A stretch of DNA of 64,000 bases from NCBI GenBank assembly GCA_964293305.1, contig CAXYYO010000007.1, positions 1 to 64,000 on the forward strand, read 5' to 3'. Below are positions 8,198-17,212 of the stretch, piece after piece; within the stretch, counting starts at the first letter, position 1, and each line of letters begins with the position of its first letter. The notes under the pieces were generated by a model, which made no database searches, was not told the origin of the DNA, and saw only the letters and a program-made list of their open reading frames with translations. Origin of the DNA: CALAGJ01 sp964293305 (GTDB lineage: Bacteria; Bacteroidota; Bacteroidia; Chitinophagales; Chitinophagaceae). Position numbers and translations under genes: made by a program.

Positions 8198-9427
8198 ATG
8201 AAACAGTTTACTATTCCAAATATATATCGTAGTTCGCTTATTAGTGCCATAAAAGAAAAGCGAAAAAAAGAAGATAAACTTAAAAAAGACTTTTCGCCCA
8301 CACTGGTTGATTTTGGTTATTTACATATCTATTTGGCAAGACATTTTGGATTTTGTTATGGGGTGGAAAATGCTATAGAAATTGCTTTTCGTACTGTGGA
8401 AGAAAATCCTGGTAAGCGTATTTATTTATTGAGTGAAATGATTCATAATCCACAAGTAAATGCCGATCTTATCAAAAAGGGAATCATTTTTTTGCAGGAT
8501 ACTTATGGTAAACAACTCATTTCATTTGATGAAATTAGTAAGGATGATATTGTACTCATACCGGCATTTGGAGCTACCCTTGAAATTGAAGATAAACTCC
8601 GAAAAAAAGGAATAGCCATTGAAAACTATGATACTACCTGTCCTTTCGTGGAAAAAGTTTGGAACAGGAGCAACCAAATTGCAAATAAAGGGTATAGTAT
8701 TGTAATACATGGTAAACCTGCGCATGAAGAAACAAGGGCTACATTTTCTCATGCTGCAGCTAACACTGCCGCAGTAATTGTAAATGATATGGCGGAAGCA
8801 GCGCAATTGGCCTTGTTTATCACTGGTCAAAAACCTGCTGAAGATTTTTATTCAATTTTTAAGGATAGATATAGTTCCGGTTTTTCTGTTGAAAAGGATT
8901 TGCAGCGTATAGGTGTAGTTAATCAAACGACTCAACTAGCCACAGATACACAGGCCATTTCTGATTATCTGAAAAATGTGGTTATGAAGCATCATAACTT
9001 AGATGCTAGTAGCATACATGAACGATTTGCTGATACCAGGGATACACTCTGCTACGCTACAAACGACAATCAATCTGCGGTACAAGGAATGCTGGATACA
9101 CCTGCTGATCTTGCAATCATTGTTGGAGGTTATAATAGTAGCAATACCTCCCACTTAGTAGAACTCTGTGAAAAAGTATTACCTTCTTATTTTATTAATG
9201 ATCCTGCAAATATTATTTCAGCTCACCAAGTGGTACATGCCAATTGGCGTACACGTGCAGAGCAAGTTTCAGAAAATTTTCTACCAGAAAAATCACCTAT
9301 CAAAATTTTGATAACAAGTGGTGCCAGCTGCCCAGATGCAGTAGTGGAATCAGTCATTGAAAAATTACTTCAAATTACAAATTCATCTGTCACCATAAAT
9401 GATTTATTAATACAGATTGGAAATTGA
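8198..9427 (+). CDS. ispH: 4-hydroxy-3-methylbut-2-enyl diphosphate reductase
   Basis: 409 aa, cytoplasmic [4Fe-4S] enzyme of the last MEP-pathway step, producing IPP and DMAPP. The three cluster cysteines are C53 (H-F-G-F-C-Y-G-V-E-N-A), C148 (D-T-T-C-P-F-V) and C378 (S-G-A-S-C-P-D). The T-N-D-N-Q motif near 288 and H-G-K near 171 are also present. The protein is longer than E. coli IspH (316 aa) because of an N-terminal extension of about 40 residues and an insertion before the T-N-x-Q motif; I believe the long form is normal for Bacteroidota. The start at 8198 is chosen because a TAnnTTTG promoter sits at 8172 and residues before it are membrane-like and unrelated to the family. Confidence 0.95.
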   Translation: MKQFTIPNIYRSSLISAIKEKRKKEDKLKKDFSPTLVDFGYLHIYLARHFGFCYGVENAIEIAFRTVEENPGKRIYLLSEMIHNPQVNADLIKKGIIFLQDTYGKQLISFDEISKDDIVLIPAFGATLEIEDKLRKKGIAIENYDTTCPFVEKVWNRSNQIANKGYSIVIHGKPAHEETRATFSHAAANTAAVIVNDMAEAAQLALFITGQKPAEDFYSIFKDRYSSGFSVEKDLQRIGVVNQTTQLATDTQAISDYLKNVVMKHHNLDASSIHERFADTRDTLCYATNDNQSAVQGMLDTPADLAIIVGGYNSSNTSHLVELCEKVLPSYFINDPANIISAHQVVHANWRTRAEQVSENFLPEKSPIKILITSGASCPDAVVESVIEKLLQITNSSVTINDLLIQIGN

Positions 9428-9438
9428 AGTCATATAAT

Positions 9439-9464
9439 AAAAGGCTTCATGTAAAGCTTTTTTT
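9439..9464 (+). terminator. bidirectional terminator after ispH
   Basis: Stem AAAAGGCTT / AAGCTTTTT (9 pairs with one G-U) around a 6-nt loop, running into a T tract ending at 9464. It separates convergent ispH and the DCC-family gene; the minus strand also ends in T-rich sequence. Confidence 0.65.
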
Positions 9465-9473
9465 ATACTTATT

Positions 9474-9872
9474 TTATCCCAAAAAAAGGTCTTTTTCTTG
9501 AGGTGTAGGTATTCTGCAAGTTTCTTTTTTCCCAAACCACTTATAGCGGTTGGCTGCTACCCATTTATACACTGGATTTCTTATAAATGGTGGTATTAGT
9601 ATGAATGCATATAGCAGATTTCCTGGAAATGAAAAATGTCGGCAAATACCCAAAGCAGCAGATGAATAAATTGAGGCTTTGCCATTTTCAATAAAAATCA
9701 ATGAATCAATGGAGGTGGGTATGTTGAATTCGGCTCTCAATTCATTTCCAATATTACTTTGTAAGCTAGCATATCGTAGGTTTTTTTTCTTATTACAACG
9801 TATAGAAAAATTGACCATACTATTACAATAATTACATACACCGTCAAACAGTATAATCGGATGTGATTTCAT
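9474..9872 (-). CDS. DCC-family (DUF393) thiol-disulfide oxidoreductase-like protein
   Basis: 132 aa. The N-terminus carries I-I-L-F-D-G-V-C-N-Y-C, the D-x-x-C-x-x-C signature of the DCC (YuxK/DUF393) family, followed by R-Y-A-S-L-Q-S, and R-N-P-V-Y-K-W-V-A-x-N-R-Y-K-W-F-G-K near the C-terminus. The family is predicted to have a thioredoxin-like fold; the actual redox partner is unknown. It is the last gene on the minus strand before the terminator shared with ispH, 148 nt after the Lgt-like gene. Confidence 0.85.
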   Translation of the reverse strand: MKSHPIILFDGVCNYCNSMVNFSIRCNKKKNLRYASLQSNIGNELRAEFNIPTSIDSLIFIENGKASIYSSAALGICRHFSFPGNLLYAFILIPPFIRNPVYKWVAANRYKWFGKKETCRIPTPQEKDLFLG

Positions 9873-10020
9873 ACTGCAAAGAAAAGTATTTGAGTGAAAC
9901 CCAAGCGTGAAGTTTTATTTGAATTAATGGCTAAAGCATTTTATTTAACAGTAGTGAATATTTTGAGTAAAGCAATGGCGTGTTAAGCTATAATAATATT
10001 TAAACCATTTAAATTATAAA

Positions 10021-10797
10021 CTACTTTTTATTTTTCTTTTCCAAAAGCAGATTCGGATCTAAGAGATATCTATAGTAGTATATAACTCCCAGAAATGCTG
10101 CTATTTGAATACTGGAACACATTAAAAATAGATTGACATGTGGTTTTATAAAATCAAGAAAAAAACGAAAGACACAATAAGAGAAAAGAAATATTTTAAA
10201 TAATGCCCCAGGTGCAAGTATTATTTTTTTTGAAGTAAAATATAGAATACTCCAAAGTAGCATAAGAAACAATATTTCGTATAGGGCAACCGGATGCCGT
10301 AGGTATTCATCTCCTAAACGCATGCCCCAAGGCAAATTTGTTGGTAAACCATAGGTTTCTTCATACACGCCCATACTAAAGCACCCGATTCTTCCAATGA
10401 TCATGGATAGGAGTAACGGATATACCATAAGGTTGCCACTCGGATTTTTTTCACCAATAGCTAATTTAATCAACTCTACACCAACAAGACCACCCAATAG
10501 GCCGCCTAGAATTGTTTTGTTTTGATAAAAATATAATAAAGTGTTTTCTGCTTGAAATAATTGCTCCGGGTTTTCAAAAGCTGCTACTAATCGGCTACCA
10601 AAAAAACTACCAAATATGGCACCAATTAGTATCCATACTCTATTTGAGGAATCTATAATATCTCCTTGTTTTTTCCGGAGCAATAAAAAATACCTAAACC
10701 CAATGAAGAAACTTAATGGTTCAAGTATATTATGCCATAAAATAGCAACATGACCAATGCTGATTGTAATGGGAAATTGAATAGCTGAGGTTATCAT
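10021..10797 (-). CDS. prolipoprotein diacylglyceryl transferase (Lgt)-like membrane protein, divergent
   Basis: 258 aa with about seven membrane helices. The Lgt signature region is recognisable (G-R-I-G-C-F-x-x-G-V-Y-E-E-T-Y-G near 137, H-P-V-A-L-Y-E-I near 168), as is the G-G-L-L-G-G loop near 97. However, residues reported as essential in E. coli Lgt are changed: the His of F-H-G-G-L (H103) is Leu, and the Asn of G-R-I-G-N-F (N146) is Cys. It may be a paralogue with altered activity rather than the housekeeping lgt. It follows the LysE-type gene by 58 nt on the same strand. Superfamily is sure; the exact reaction is not. Confidence 0.7.
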   Translation of the reverse strand: MITSAIQFPITISIGHVAILWHNILEPLSFFIGFRYFLLLRKKQGDIIDSSNRVWILIGAIFGSFFGSRLVAAFENPEQLFQAENTLLYFYQNKTILGGLLGGLVGVELIKLAIGEKNPSGNLMVYPLLLSMIIGRIGCFSMGVYEETYGLPTNLPWGMRLGDEYLRHPVALYEILFLMLLWSILYFTSKKIILAPGALFKIFLFSYCVFRFFLDFIKPHVNLFLMCSSIQIAAFLGVIYYYRYLLDPNLLLEKKNKK

Positions 10798-10855
10798 AGA
10801 GCAATAAGGAAGTAGGCTTCATTTTATCATCCAAGGAAAAAAATATTATTACATT

Positions 10856-11506
10856 TTATATCATAACCCTTGATACTATTACTATTCCAAATATGATCAA
10901 AATAATTCCAGATATAATATTTATGATATGAATATTATGTGGTGTTAATTTTTCACGGATACGATTGGCGAGTTTTACCTTTATCATATCAGCCATTAGA
11001 ACAATACTAAGACAAGTGGCAAATACAATCCATCGGTAGGTTACAGGGTCTTCGTATGTTTTAGATTCACCAATAATAGTAGCTGTAGCAGCAAACCAAA
11101 ATAAAAAAGCACCGGGGTTGAGGAGGTTCATGAAATAACCACCAAAGAAAATACCAGCCACATCCCTCTTTCGTAGTACGGATTCTAAATTTATTCCATC
11201 TTCTGAAATATTATACTTCCTAAAAAAAATATTATAAACGCCCATCACAATTAAAAAACAACTGCCACTTATGGCAATGATTTTCTCATATTCTACAATA
11301 TTATTGAATAATGAGGTAAAGAGATTGCAAATTAATACAATGCTGATATCGCTTGCAGATACACCGGCTACAAATGAAAATCCACCAACTCTACCATTGT
11401 TGATGCTCTGTTTAATTACAGCAAATATTACAGGGCCTACTGATATGCTCAATAGCAGGCCTAGGGTTATGCCTTTTATAAATGGAGTAAGCATAGATAG
11501 TGGCAA
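10856..11506 (-). CDS. LysE/RhtB-family exporter
   Basis: 216 aa with about six hydrophobic segments. The N-terminal G-x-x-L-G-L-L-L-S-I-S-V-G-P-V-x-F-A-V-I-K-Q motif, and N-L-L-N-P-G-A-F-L-F-W in the middle, are hallmarks of the LysE family of amino-acid and metabolite exporters. Substrate cannot be read from sequence. A second Met four residues in (11494) is an equally likely start. It lies 28 nt downstream of the GH3-family gene and 58 nt upstream of the Lgt-like gene, probably one transcript. Confidence 0.8.
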   Translation of the reverse strand: MPLSMLTPFIKGITLGLLLSISVGPVIFAVIKQSINNGRVGGFSFVAGVSASDISIVLICNLFTSLFNNIVEYEKIIAISGSCFLIVMGVYNIFFRKYNISEDGINLESVLRKRDVAGIFFGGYFMNLLNPGAFLFWFAATATIIGESKTYEDPVTYRWIVFATCLSIVLMADMIKVKLANRIREKLTPHNIHIINIISGIILIIFGIVIVSRVMI

Positions 11507-11534
11507 TATAACAAAAAAACTTAAAGTCTAATGT

Positions 11535-13079
11535 TTATATAATGGATTGATTTACAAAACCCTGATTGTTGATGAATGTAAGCCATTCAGATAGCATTGT
11601 ACCTTTCATAACACGGGGAAATTTATGTTGGCCACCCACTTTATTCTTACTTTTCATAAATGCTATAAAGACTTCTTCAGGCAATCTTGTGAGTGTCACG
11701 TTTTTCAATGCATGCATCCGCTCCGTTGTGTAATCATCATTGATTTGTTTGAGCTCATTATCCAAAGCTGCTAATAATTGGTCATCAATATTTTCAGCAT
11801 CACATGCAATAAACCAGTGATGCATAAAATGATTATTTATGGATATGCCAGCTACAGTAAACTCAGGTATAGATACATCATATTTTTCACTAACGGATTG
11901 AATTGCTTTATTCATATTATCCACACTAAGGTGCTCACCAACTAAACTTAAAAAATGTTTTGTACGGCCTGTTATTACAATTTCGCAGAGCAATTTATTT
12001 GTAAACTTTACTGTATCGCCTATCAAATAACGCCATGCACCCGCCATTGTACTGATTAAAATAGCGTAGTCTTTTCCTTCTTCAATTTGGCTTAATGCAA
12101 GTACCGAAGGATTGACTACCATTTCTCCGTCAGCATCAAAATTATTTTCATCAAAAGGAACAAATTCAAAAAAGATATGTGGATGTGTAGATAGATGCAT
12201 TGCATTTGAATATTGCCTATCTTGATAGGCCAGAAAACCTTCACTTGCTAAGTATGTTTCTACGTAAGTTAAGGGTTTTGCTAGCAATTTTTCAAATCCG
12301 ATCTTATAGGGTTCAAAACTTACACCGCCGTGTACAAAAAAAGAAAGATTGGGCCATATTTCATGTATATTATTGAGTTTGTGCTTTTCAATAATCATTT
12401 CAAGACACATCTGAATCCATGCGGGTACACCAGTAAGAAAACCAATATCCCATTCTGGTGCCTTAGATACTATATCATTGAGTTTTTTATTCCAGTCTTT
12501 TTCTCTTGCTATTTGCCTACCTGGTTTATAAAAAGGTTGAAACCAGAAGGGTACTTTTTTAGCAGTAATACCGCTTAAATCTCCGGAATAATATCCTGCA
12601 TTTTTCTCCAATGCTGTGCTACCACCCAGCATCAACCAACCTCTTCCAACAGAACTGATTTCAATATTTTCATAATTGCGTAGCGATAGTAATTGCTGAA
12701 TCATTATAGTCCTATTGCCACTCAAAAGATCAGTAGTAATGGGAATGTATTTACTGGCAGCCTCGCTAGTGCCACTGCTTAGTGCAAAATATTTAATCTT
12801 TCCCGGCCAGCACACATCAGGTACCCCATCCAAAGTTTTGTGCCACCAATTACTATAAAGTGAGGAATAATTAAAGACAGGAACAGTTTGCTGAAATTTG
12901 CGAATTATATTTTCGTGTTGCAATATTTCATCAAAGCGATAATACTGGCCAAACTCTGTAAACCTTGCTTTTGTCAACAGTTTTTTTAATACCAATGCTT
13001 GTTTCGCCTGGTCATCTTTGCCAGAAAAACCCAACCGCTTCAGTAGATTTGGTGATATAGTAAAATCAATTATTGCCAT
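11535..13079 (-). CDS. GH3 auxin-responsive-promoter family protein (acyl-amido synthetase superfamily)
   Basis: 514 aa. The sequence has the GH3-family layout: an N-terminal helical part, Y-F-A-L-S-S-G-T-S-E near 95-105 (the ATP/phosphate-binding S-S-G-T motif of adenylate-forming enzymes), Y-x-x-S-E-G near 280, and I-x-G-R-T-K-H-F-L-S-L-V-G-E-H-L before the C-terminal subdomain. In plants, GH3 enzymes conjugate amino acids to acyl acids; Bacteroidota members are common but uncharacterised as far as I know, so the substrate is unknown. It is 53 nt downstream of the glycosyltransferase on the same strand. Confidence 0.85.
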   Translation of the reverse strand: MAIIDFTISPNLLKRLGFSGKDDQAKQALVLKKLLTKARFTEFGQYYRFDEILQHENIIRKFQQTVPVFNYSSLYSNWWHKTLDGVPDVCWPGKIKYFALSSGTSEAASKYIPITTDLLSGNRTIMIQQLLSLRNYENIEISSVGRGWLMLGGSTALEKNAGYYSGDLSGITAKKVPFWFQPFYKPGRQIAREKDWNKKLNDIVSKAPEWDIGFLTGVPAWIQMCLEMIIEKHKLNNIHEIWPNLSFFVHGGVSFEPYKIGFEKLLAKPLTYVETYLASEGFLAYQDRQYSNAMHLSTHPHIFFEFVPFDENNFDADGEMVVNPSVLALSQIEEGKDYAILISTMAGAWRYLIGDTVKFTNKLLCEIVITGRTKHFLSLVGEHLSVDNMNKAIQSVSEKYDVSIPEFTVAGISINNHFMHHWFIACDAENIDDQLLAALDNELKQINDDYTTERMHALKNVTLTRLPEEVFIAFMKSKNKVGGQHKFPRVMKGTMLSEWLTFINNQGFVNQSII

Positions 13080-13132
13080 TTGATTTTTCGTTCAGTAAGG
13101 TATGTTGAAATAATGCACAGCTGCGAAAATAC

Positions 13133-14326
13133 TTATTTATTTTTTTGAAATGTATATACAATTCCTGCTGCATTTTTTGATGGACTGCTAATAATACAAT
13201 GAGTAGATAAACCATGCCAATAATAGGTATAGGTACTTTTATGAGTACAACAAAACTGAAGGCATTCCTTATAACTCATTCTTCCGGTACAAAATACCAG
13301 TTGACATGAATCTGAAAGTGTATTTGATAAGGTAACAATTTTCTGCATAGCAGGAATGCCATTCTCTTGGAGTATCTGATAGGCATGCTGTGTAGAAAGC
13401 CCATCACCTGATAGGAAAAATGAACCTTTTTTGGATAAACTGTATTTGATGTTTGATTTTGTACTCATAAAGGAAAAAGGGAGCATTAGTATAGTGAGCA
13501 TTGCTCTGATTAATATGGAAAGGTATAAAAATATCTTCACAATTCCTGCATAAGTGCTAGAATAATGTTTATCAACGAATTGCTGCATTGCTTTGTAAAA
13601 AATGCGTACATAGTTAAAATTTTTGAGTGGTGTACTTTCCCCTTTAAAATGTATGATAGCCAATTGGCCCAAGTATAAATTTTGATAACCGGCTTTGGAA
13701 ATCCGATAACTCAAATCAATATCTTCCCCATACATAAAAAATCTTTCATCAAAACCATCGAGTCTTTTGATAAGGGCAGTATTACAACACATAAAAGCCC
13801 CACTCAAAACAGGAATTTCATGATTTTCATTTTCATCTAAATGGCCCAATGCATATTGATTAAAAAATGATGATTTGGGAAGTATGGCAGACATGCCAAT
13901 AAGCTTCCAGAATGACACTAAGGGGGATGGTAACGCTCTTTTACTTTCTGGTAAAAAATTTCCTGCGCCATCTATCATACGCATACCTATGGCACCTGCA
14001 TCTGGCCTGGCTTGCAGGTGACTAATACAAGTAGTGATGCAATCCTCAGGAATGATGGTATCCGGATTTAGAAATAATACATATGCCCCGGAAGCCTTTG
14101 ATAATGCTAGGTTATTTGCTTTTGCAAAACCCAGATTTCTATCTGATGCTATAAAGTTTACCCAATCAAATTTCGATTCCAAATAGGATATACTCTGATC
14201 CGTAGATGCATTATCTACTACAAAAACTTCCGTAGTTATGTCTTTTGTTGCTGCTGCTACTGAACAAAGGCATTGCTCTGCAAAATATTTTGAGTTGTAG
14301 TTTACAATAATAATAGATAACAGCAC
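13133..14326 (-). CDS. family 2 glycosyltransferase (WbbL-like rhamnosyltransferase type)
   Basis: 397 aa. A GT-A domain occupies about 1-250: S-I-I-I-V-N-Y-N-S at the start, V-V-D-N-A-S-T-D-Q-S (nucleotide binding) near 35, F-L-N-P-D-T in the DxD position near 90, and E-R-F-F-M-Y-G-E-D-I-D-L-S-Y-R (acceptor/catalytic loop) near 210. The C-terminal 150 residues contain one or two hydrophobic stretches near 265-285 and a Cys-containing tail with no domain I recognise. It probably transfers a sugar to a lipid-linked or surface glycan at the inner face of the membrane. It appears to be the first gene of a minus-strand run to 10021. Confidence 0.85.
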   Translation of the reverse strand: MLLSIIIVNYNSKYFAEQCLCSVAAATKDITTEVFVVDNASTDQSISYLESKFDWVNFIASDRNLGFAKANNLALSKASGAYVLFLNPDTIIPEDCITTCISHLQARPDAGAIGMRMIDGAGNFLPESKRALPSPLVSFWKLIGMSAILPKSSFFNQYALGHLDENENHEIPVLSGAFMCCNTALIKRLDGFDERFFMYGEDIDLSYRISKAGYQNLYLGQLAIIHFKGESTPLKNFNYVRIFYKAMQQFVDKHYSSTYAGIVKIFLYLSILIRAMLTILMLPFSFMSTKSNIKYSLSKKGSFFLSGDGLSTQHAYQILQENGIPAMQKIVTLSNTLSDSCQLVFCTGRMSYKECLQFCCTHKSTYTYYWHGLSTHCIISSPSKNAAGIVYTFQKNK

Positions 14327-14422
14327 TTATATTATGATATGAATTTAAAGCAACACATCTGACAATACAATAAAATGGTAAGTGATGATGATGCAGGAAA
14401 GGCTAAATATTTAATTTTGATC

Positions 14423-15103
14423 TTACTTTATTGTCAATCCTTTAATAACTTTTATCTGTGTAAATTCTTTGATGGCTGCCTGATAAACTTCCGTTTCTAT
14501 GTATGATATGGTTACTTGTTTATTTTTGAGTTTTGTAGCAGCATCTCTTATCCATTCATCACTTCCATCCACATATCCATAGTATAAAAATTTCAACTCC
14601 CTGCCTACACCTGTTTTTATAGTTAGCGATAAAAAATCTTTTTCTTCTACAGTTATAATACTGCCTTCGGCAATTTTATAATCCGCAGCTTCTACATCAA
14701 CTTTTGCCGCTGTAGTATTCCCTTCGGAAAGAGATTTGAGCATATCCATTTGCTCCTGAATATCTCCTGTACCTCCCTGCATTGCTAACGCCAATTTTGA
14801 AACAGATGTACAGCCATCTGCCATCATTTGTGAAAAAAGTTTTTCGCCAAGTTTAACTGCTACAGCCATCATATCCTCACCACCTGCCATCATTTTCATT
14901 ACCATATCTGAAGCAGATGTCATCAGGCATTTACCAAAAATAGCCTGAGCTTCCATACTAGTAATATCATCATTCATTTTTTCATTATCCAAGCATGCAC
15001 AGGTAGCTGTGGCTGCTTTTTTTATTTCTTCATCAGAAGCATCCTGCGCAGCAGCACTCAGAGAAATTACAATGACTATTGACAAACAAATTCTTTTATA
15101 CAT
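14423..15103 (-). CDS. secreted hypothetical protein
   Basis: 226 aa with a signal peptide (MYKRICLSIVIVISLSAAAQ). The mature part begins with a Met- and Cys-containing helical region (about 25-120: C-A-C-L near 35, G-K-C-L near 57, D-G-C near 97) and ends with a predicted beta-rich domain (about 135-225) with K-F-L-Y-Y-G-Y-V-D-G-S-D-E-W. I do not recognise the family. The cysteines suggest disulfides in the periplasm. It is divergent from the N-acetyltransferase gene and 96 nt upstream of the glycosyltransferase start on the same strand. Confidence 0.65.
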   Translation of the reverse strand: MYKRICLSIVIVISLSAAAQDASDEEIKKAATATCACLDNEKMNDDITSMEAQAIFGKCLMTSASDMVMKMMAGGEDMMAVAVKLGEKLFSQMMADGCTSVSKLALAMQGGTGDIQEQMDMLKSLSEGNTTAAKVDVEAADYKIAEGSIITVEEKDFLSLTIKTGVGRELKFLYYGYVDGSDEWIRDAATKLKNKQVTISYIETEVYQAAIKEFTQIKVIKGLTIK

Positions 15104-15198
15104 TGTATATGTTTGATTGCAAGATTACATGCATTATATATTTACTGTGAAAATATTTTACGAATTATAGTTATTAGATTCTCTTTATTTTACAACTT

Positions 15199-15774
15199 AT
15201 GGATTCATTTTATTGTCATCCAACAGCAGTTATAGATGCAGGATCGCAAATTGGTAGTGGTACCAAAATATGGCATTTTACACATATTATGCCCGGTGCC
15301 ATTATTGGTGAAGGATGTAATATTGGTCAAAATGTAGTTGTGATGCCCGGTGTTGTTTTAGGCAGTGGTGTCAAAGTACAAAACAATGTTTCTATCTATA
15401 CCGGAGTGGCCTGTGAAGATGAGGTTTTCCTAGGCCCATCATGTGTTTTTACAAATGTAATCAATCCACGAAGTGCTATTGACAGAAAGCATGAATACAG
15501 AACGACATTAGTAAAAAAAGGAGCAACCATTGGAGCAAATGCAACTATTGTATGTGGTATTGAAATTGGAATGTATGCATTTATAGGAGCAGGTGCTGTT
15601 GTTACCAGAAATATAATGCCTTACGAACTTGTATATGGCAATCCTGCACAGCATAAAGGATGGATAAGTGCAGCAGGATATACTTTAGAATTTAATGCAG
15701 ATGGGTTTGCTACCTGCCCAGAAACATTAGAAGCATATCAACTAAGGGATAACAAGGTTTTTAAATTGAATTAG
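15199..15774 (+). CDS. left-handed beta-helix sugar N-acetyltransferase (WbpD/WlbB-like)
   Basis: 191 aa. Hexapeptide repeats run from about residue 8 to 150 (I-G-S-G-T-K-I-W-H-F-T-H-I, I-G-E-G-C-N-I-G-Q-N-V-V-V, I-G-A-N-A-T-I-V, I-G-A-G-A-V-V-T), the LbH fold of trimeric acetyl-CoA-dependent transferases. The N-terminal K-I-W-H-F-T-H-I-M-P-G block and F-T-N-x-x-N-P-R-S near 90 are typical of enzymes acetylating a 3-amino group of UDP-2-acetamido-3-amino-glucuronate or of dTDP-3-amino sugars. It likely supplies an O-antigen or surface-glycan sugar. Its stop overlaps the stop of the convergent amidotransferase gene by 4 nt. Confidence 0.85.
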   Translation: MDSFYCHPTAVIDAGSQIGSGTKIWHFTHIMPGAIIGEGCNIGQNVVVMPGVVLGSGVKVQNNVSIYTGVACEDEVFLGPSCVFTNVINPRSAIDRKHEYRTTLVKKGATIGANATIVCGIEIGMYAFIGAGAVVTRNIMPYELVYGNPAQHKGWISAAGYTLEFNADGFATCPETLEAYQLRDNKVFKLN

Positions 15775-16616
15775 ATTTCACCTTCCAAAACAAGTGTACC
15801 CATGGCAAGATTTAAAAAGTTAGGTACAATATGATTATAGGTGAATGAAATTTTGTGGGGATCACCTAGTTGCTCCAACATACTGGCCCATTTTGCCTCA
15901 CCATGATTTTTTATTACAGTCTCTTTTTTATCAGCACGTTTTAAATACATACTCATACCCTGTGCATCAGCTTCAGGATGGAATTGTGTGCCTATAAAAT
16001 ATTCATTAAATCTAATGGCCATCACAGCTCTTTCTAAGGGTACATGTGTGCGCTCTTTTTCAATGGCCAATATGGCACCTCCCAATTCTTTTAAAGCATG
16101 ATGTTTTGGCTTTACCACTTGATAATCTCTACTGTCCACAACATAAAATGGGTTTGAAAGTCCATTAAAAACGGGTTCTTCATCTGTACCAATTAACGGG
16201 TGTATAGGGAATACGCCAAATGATGTGGATTTACGTGGTATTACTTCAGCTACATTAAAATACCTACATGCAAGCTGGAAGCTATGACAAATAAAGAGTA
16301 TATGTTTTTTGGGATAGTTATCAAAATGTGTGTTCCAGTGCTCCAGTTTATTGATGAAGTTGAAAAATTTATTTTCCCATTCTGTGCCTTTACTGTCAAT
16401 GGGGGACCCAGGGCCACCTGAAGAAATATATATATCGTAACTTAAATCTGGAATTTCCTGTTTGATGCGTACTTCAAATACATCTAAAATGTGATTATAA
16501 TTATTGTATTCCGCCCATTGATTTATAATTTCAGTAAGACAGCGCATACCCTGATTTTCTACTCCCTCATACAGGTCTAGAATGGCCACTCTTATATTCC
16601 TATCAGTATATTCCAT
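15771..16616 (-). CDS. class I glutamine amidotransferase domain protein
   Basis: 281 aa from the ATG at 16616, chosen because the preceding in-frame residues are hydrophobic and do not fit the family. S-S-G-G-P-G-S-P (oxyanion strand), the nucleophile in F-I-C-H-S-F-Q-L-A, and the His/Glu pair in G-T-Q-F-H-P-E-A are all present, so the triad is complete. It resembles the stand-alone GMP-synthase-like GATase proteins of Bacteroidota. The amide acceptor is not evident and no synthase domain is fused or adjacent. The C-terminal 80 residues are family specific. It ends convergently with the N-acetyltransferase gene, sharing 4 nt. Confidence 0.8.
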   Translation of the reverse strand: MEYTDRNIRVAILDLYEGVENQGMRCLTEIINQWAEYNNYNHILDVFEVRIKQEIPDLSYDIYISSGGPGSPIDSKGTEWENKFFNFINKLEHWNTHFDNYPKKHILFICHSFQLACRYFNVAEVIPRKSTSFGVFPIHPLIGTDEEPVFNGLSNPFYVVDSRDYQVVKPKHHALKELGGAILAIEKERTHVPLERAVMAIRFNEYFIGTQFHPEADAQGMSMYLKRADKKETVIKNHGEAKWASMLEQLGDPHKISFTYNHIVPNFLNLAMGTLVLEGEI

Positions 16617-16714
16617 TTTACAAACATAGGGATTCGTAAAAAAATAACATTGAGATAAAATACACATTGAGTGTATTTCTTTGTCCTAAAAAGACTGCAA
16701 TCGTTTTAGAATCC

Positions 16715-17119
16715 TCATTCTTTTTCAAATGAGTTAAAAAGTGGATTTTCATCATCCATTAATTCCCTTTCTATTTCCTCCATTTGTATAATGTCCCAAG
16801 CTTCGCTTTCTGTGGGTGTATAATTGATTGAATCCATGAGTTCAGCTTTTTCAAAAAAGTCTTCCACAGTTGGCTGCATTTCGCAAACTACAAATGAAAT
16901 ATTTTCTTCATAAAATGCCTGCTGCTTTTGTGCAATAGTTTGTGCAACTCCAACATCAAGTGTACTGACATTTTTCATATTTAGGATGATGTTTTTTATG
17001 TCTGATTGCTTTATATCATCAATTGACGCAACCAATGCTGCTGCAATATTGTCAGTTAATAAATCCGATTCTGGCGTTATTACCGTAAATTTTTCTCTGG
17101 TATCAATTTTGAAATTCAT
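16715..17119 (-). CDS. STAS-domain (anti-anti-sigma-like) protein
   Basis: 134 aa from the ATG at 17119 (MNFKIDTREKFTVITPE), preferred over 17164 because the STAS fold begins here. The first strand F-T-V-I-T, the helix after D-N-I-A-A-A-L, the core I-I-L-N-M-K-N-V-S-T-L-D-V-G (position of the regulatory Ser/Thr) and the following helix make a complete STAS domain of about 100 residues. A very acidic tail (E-E-I-E-R-E-L-M-D-D-E-N) follows. No anti-sigma kinase gene is adjacent. It is divergent from clpC with about 93 nt between them. Confidence 0.75.
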   Translation of the reverse strand: MNFKIDTREKFTVITPESDLLTDNIAAALVASIDDIKQSDIKNIILNMKNVSTLDVGVAQTIAQKQQAFYEENISFVVCEMQPTVEDFFEKAELMDSINYTPTESEAWDIIQMEEIERELMDDENPLFNSFEKE

Positions 17120-17212
17120 TGCTATTTTTAAATGATTAACAAATGTGTATAAAACAGTTTTCAATGTTATACTGAAAATGTTTTACTATTGTACACGCAC
17201 AAACATAACTAA

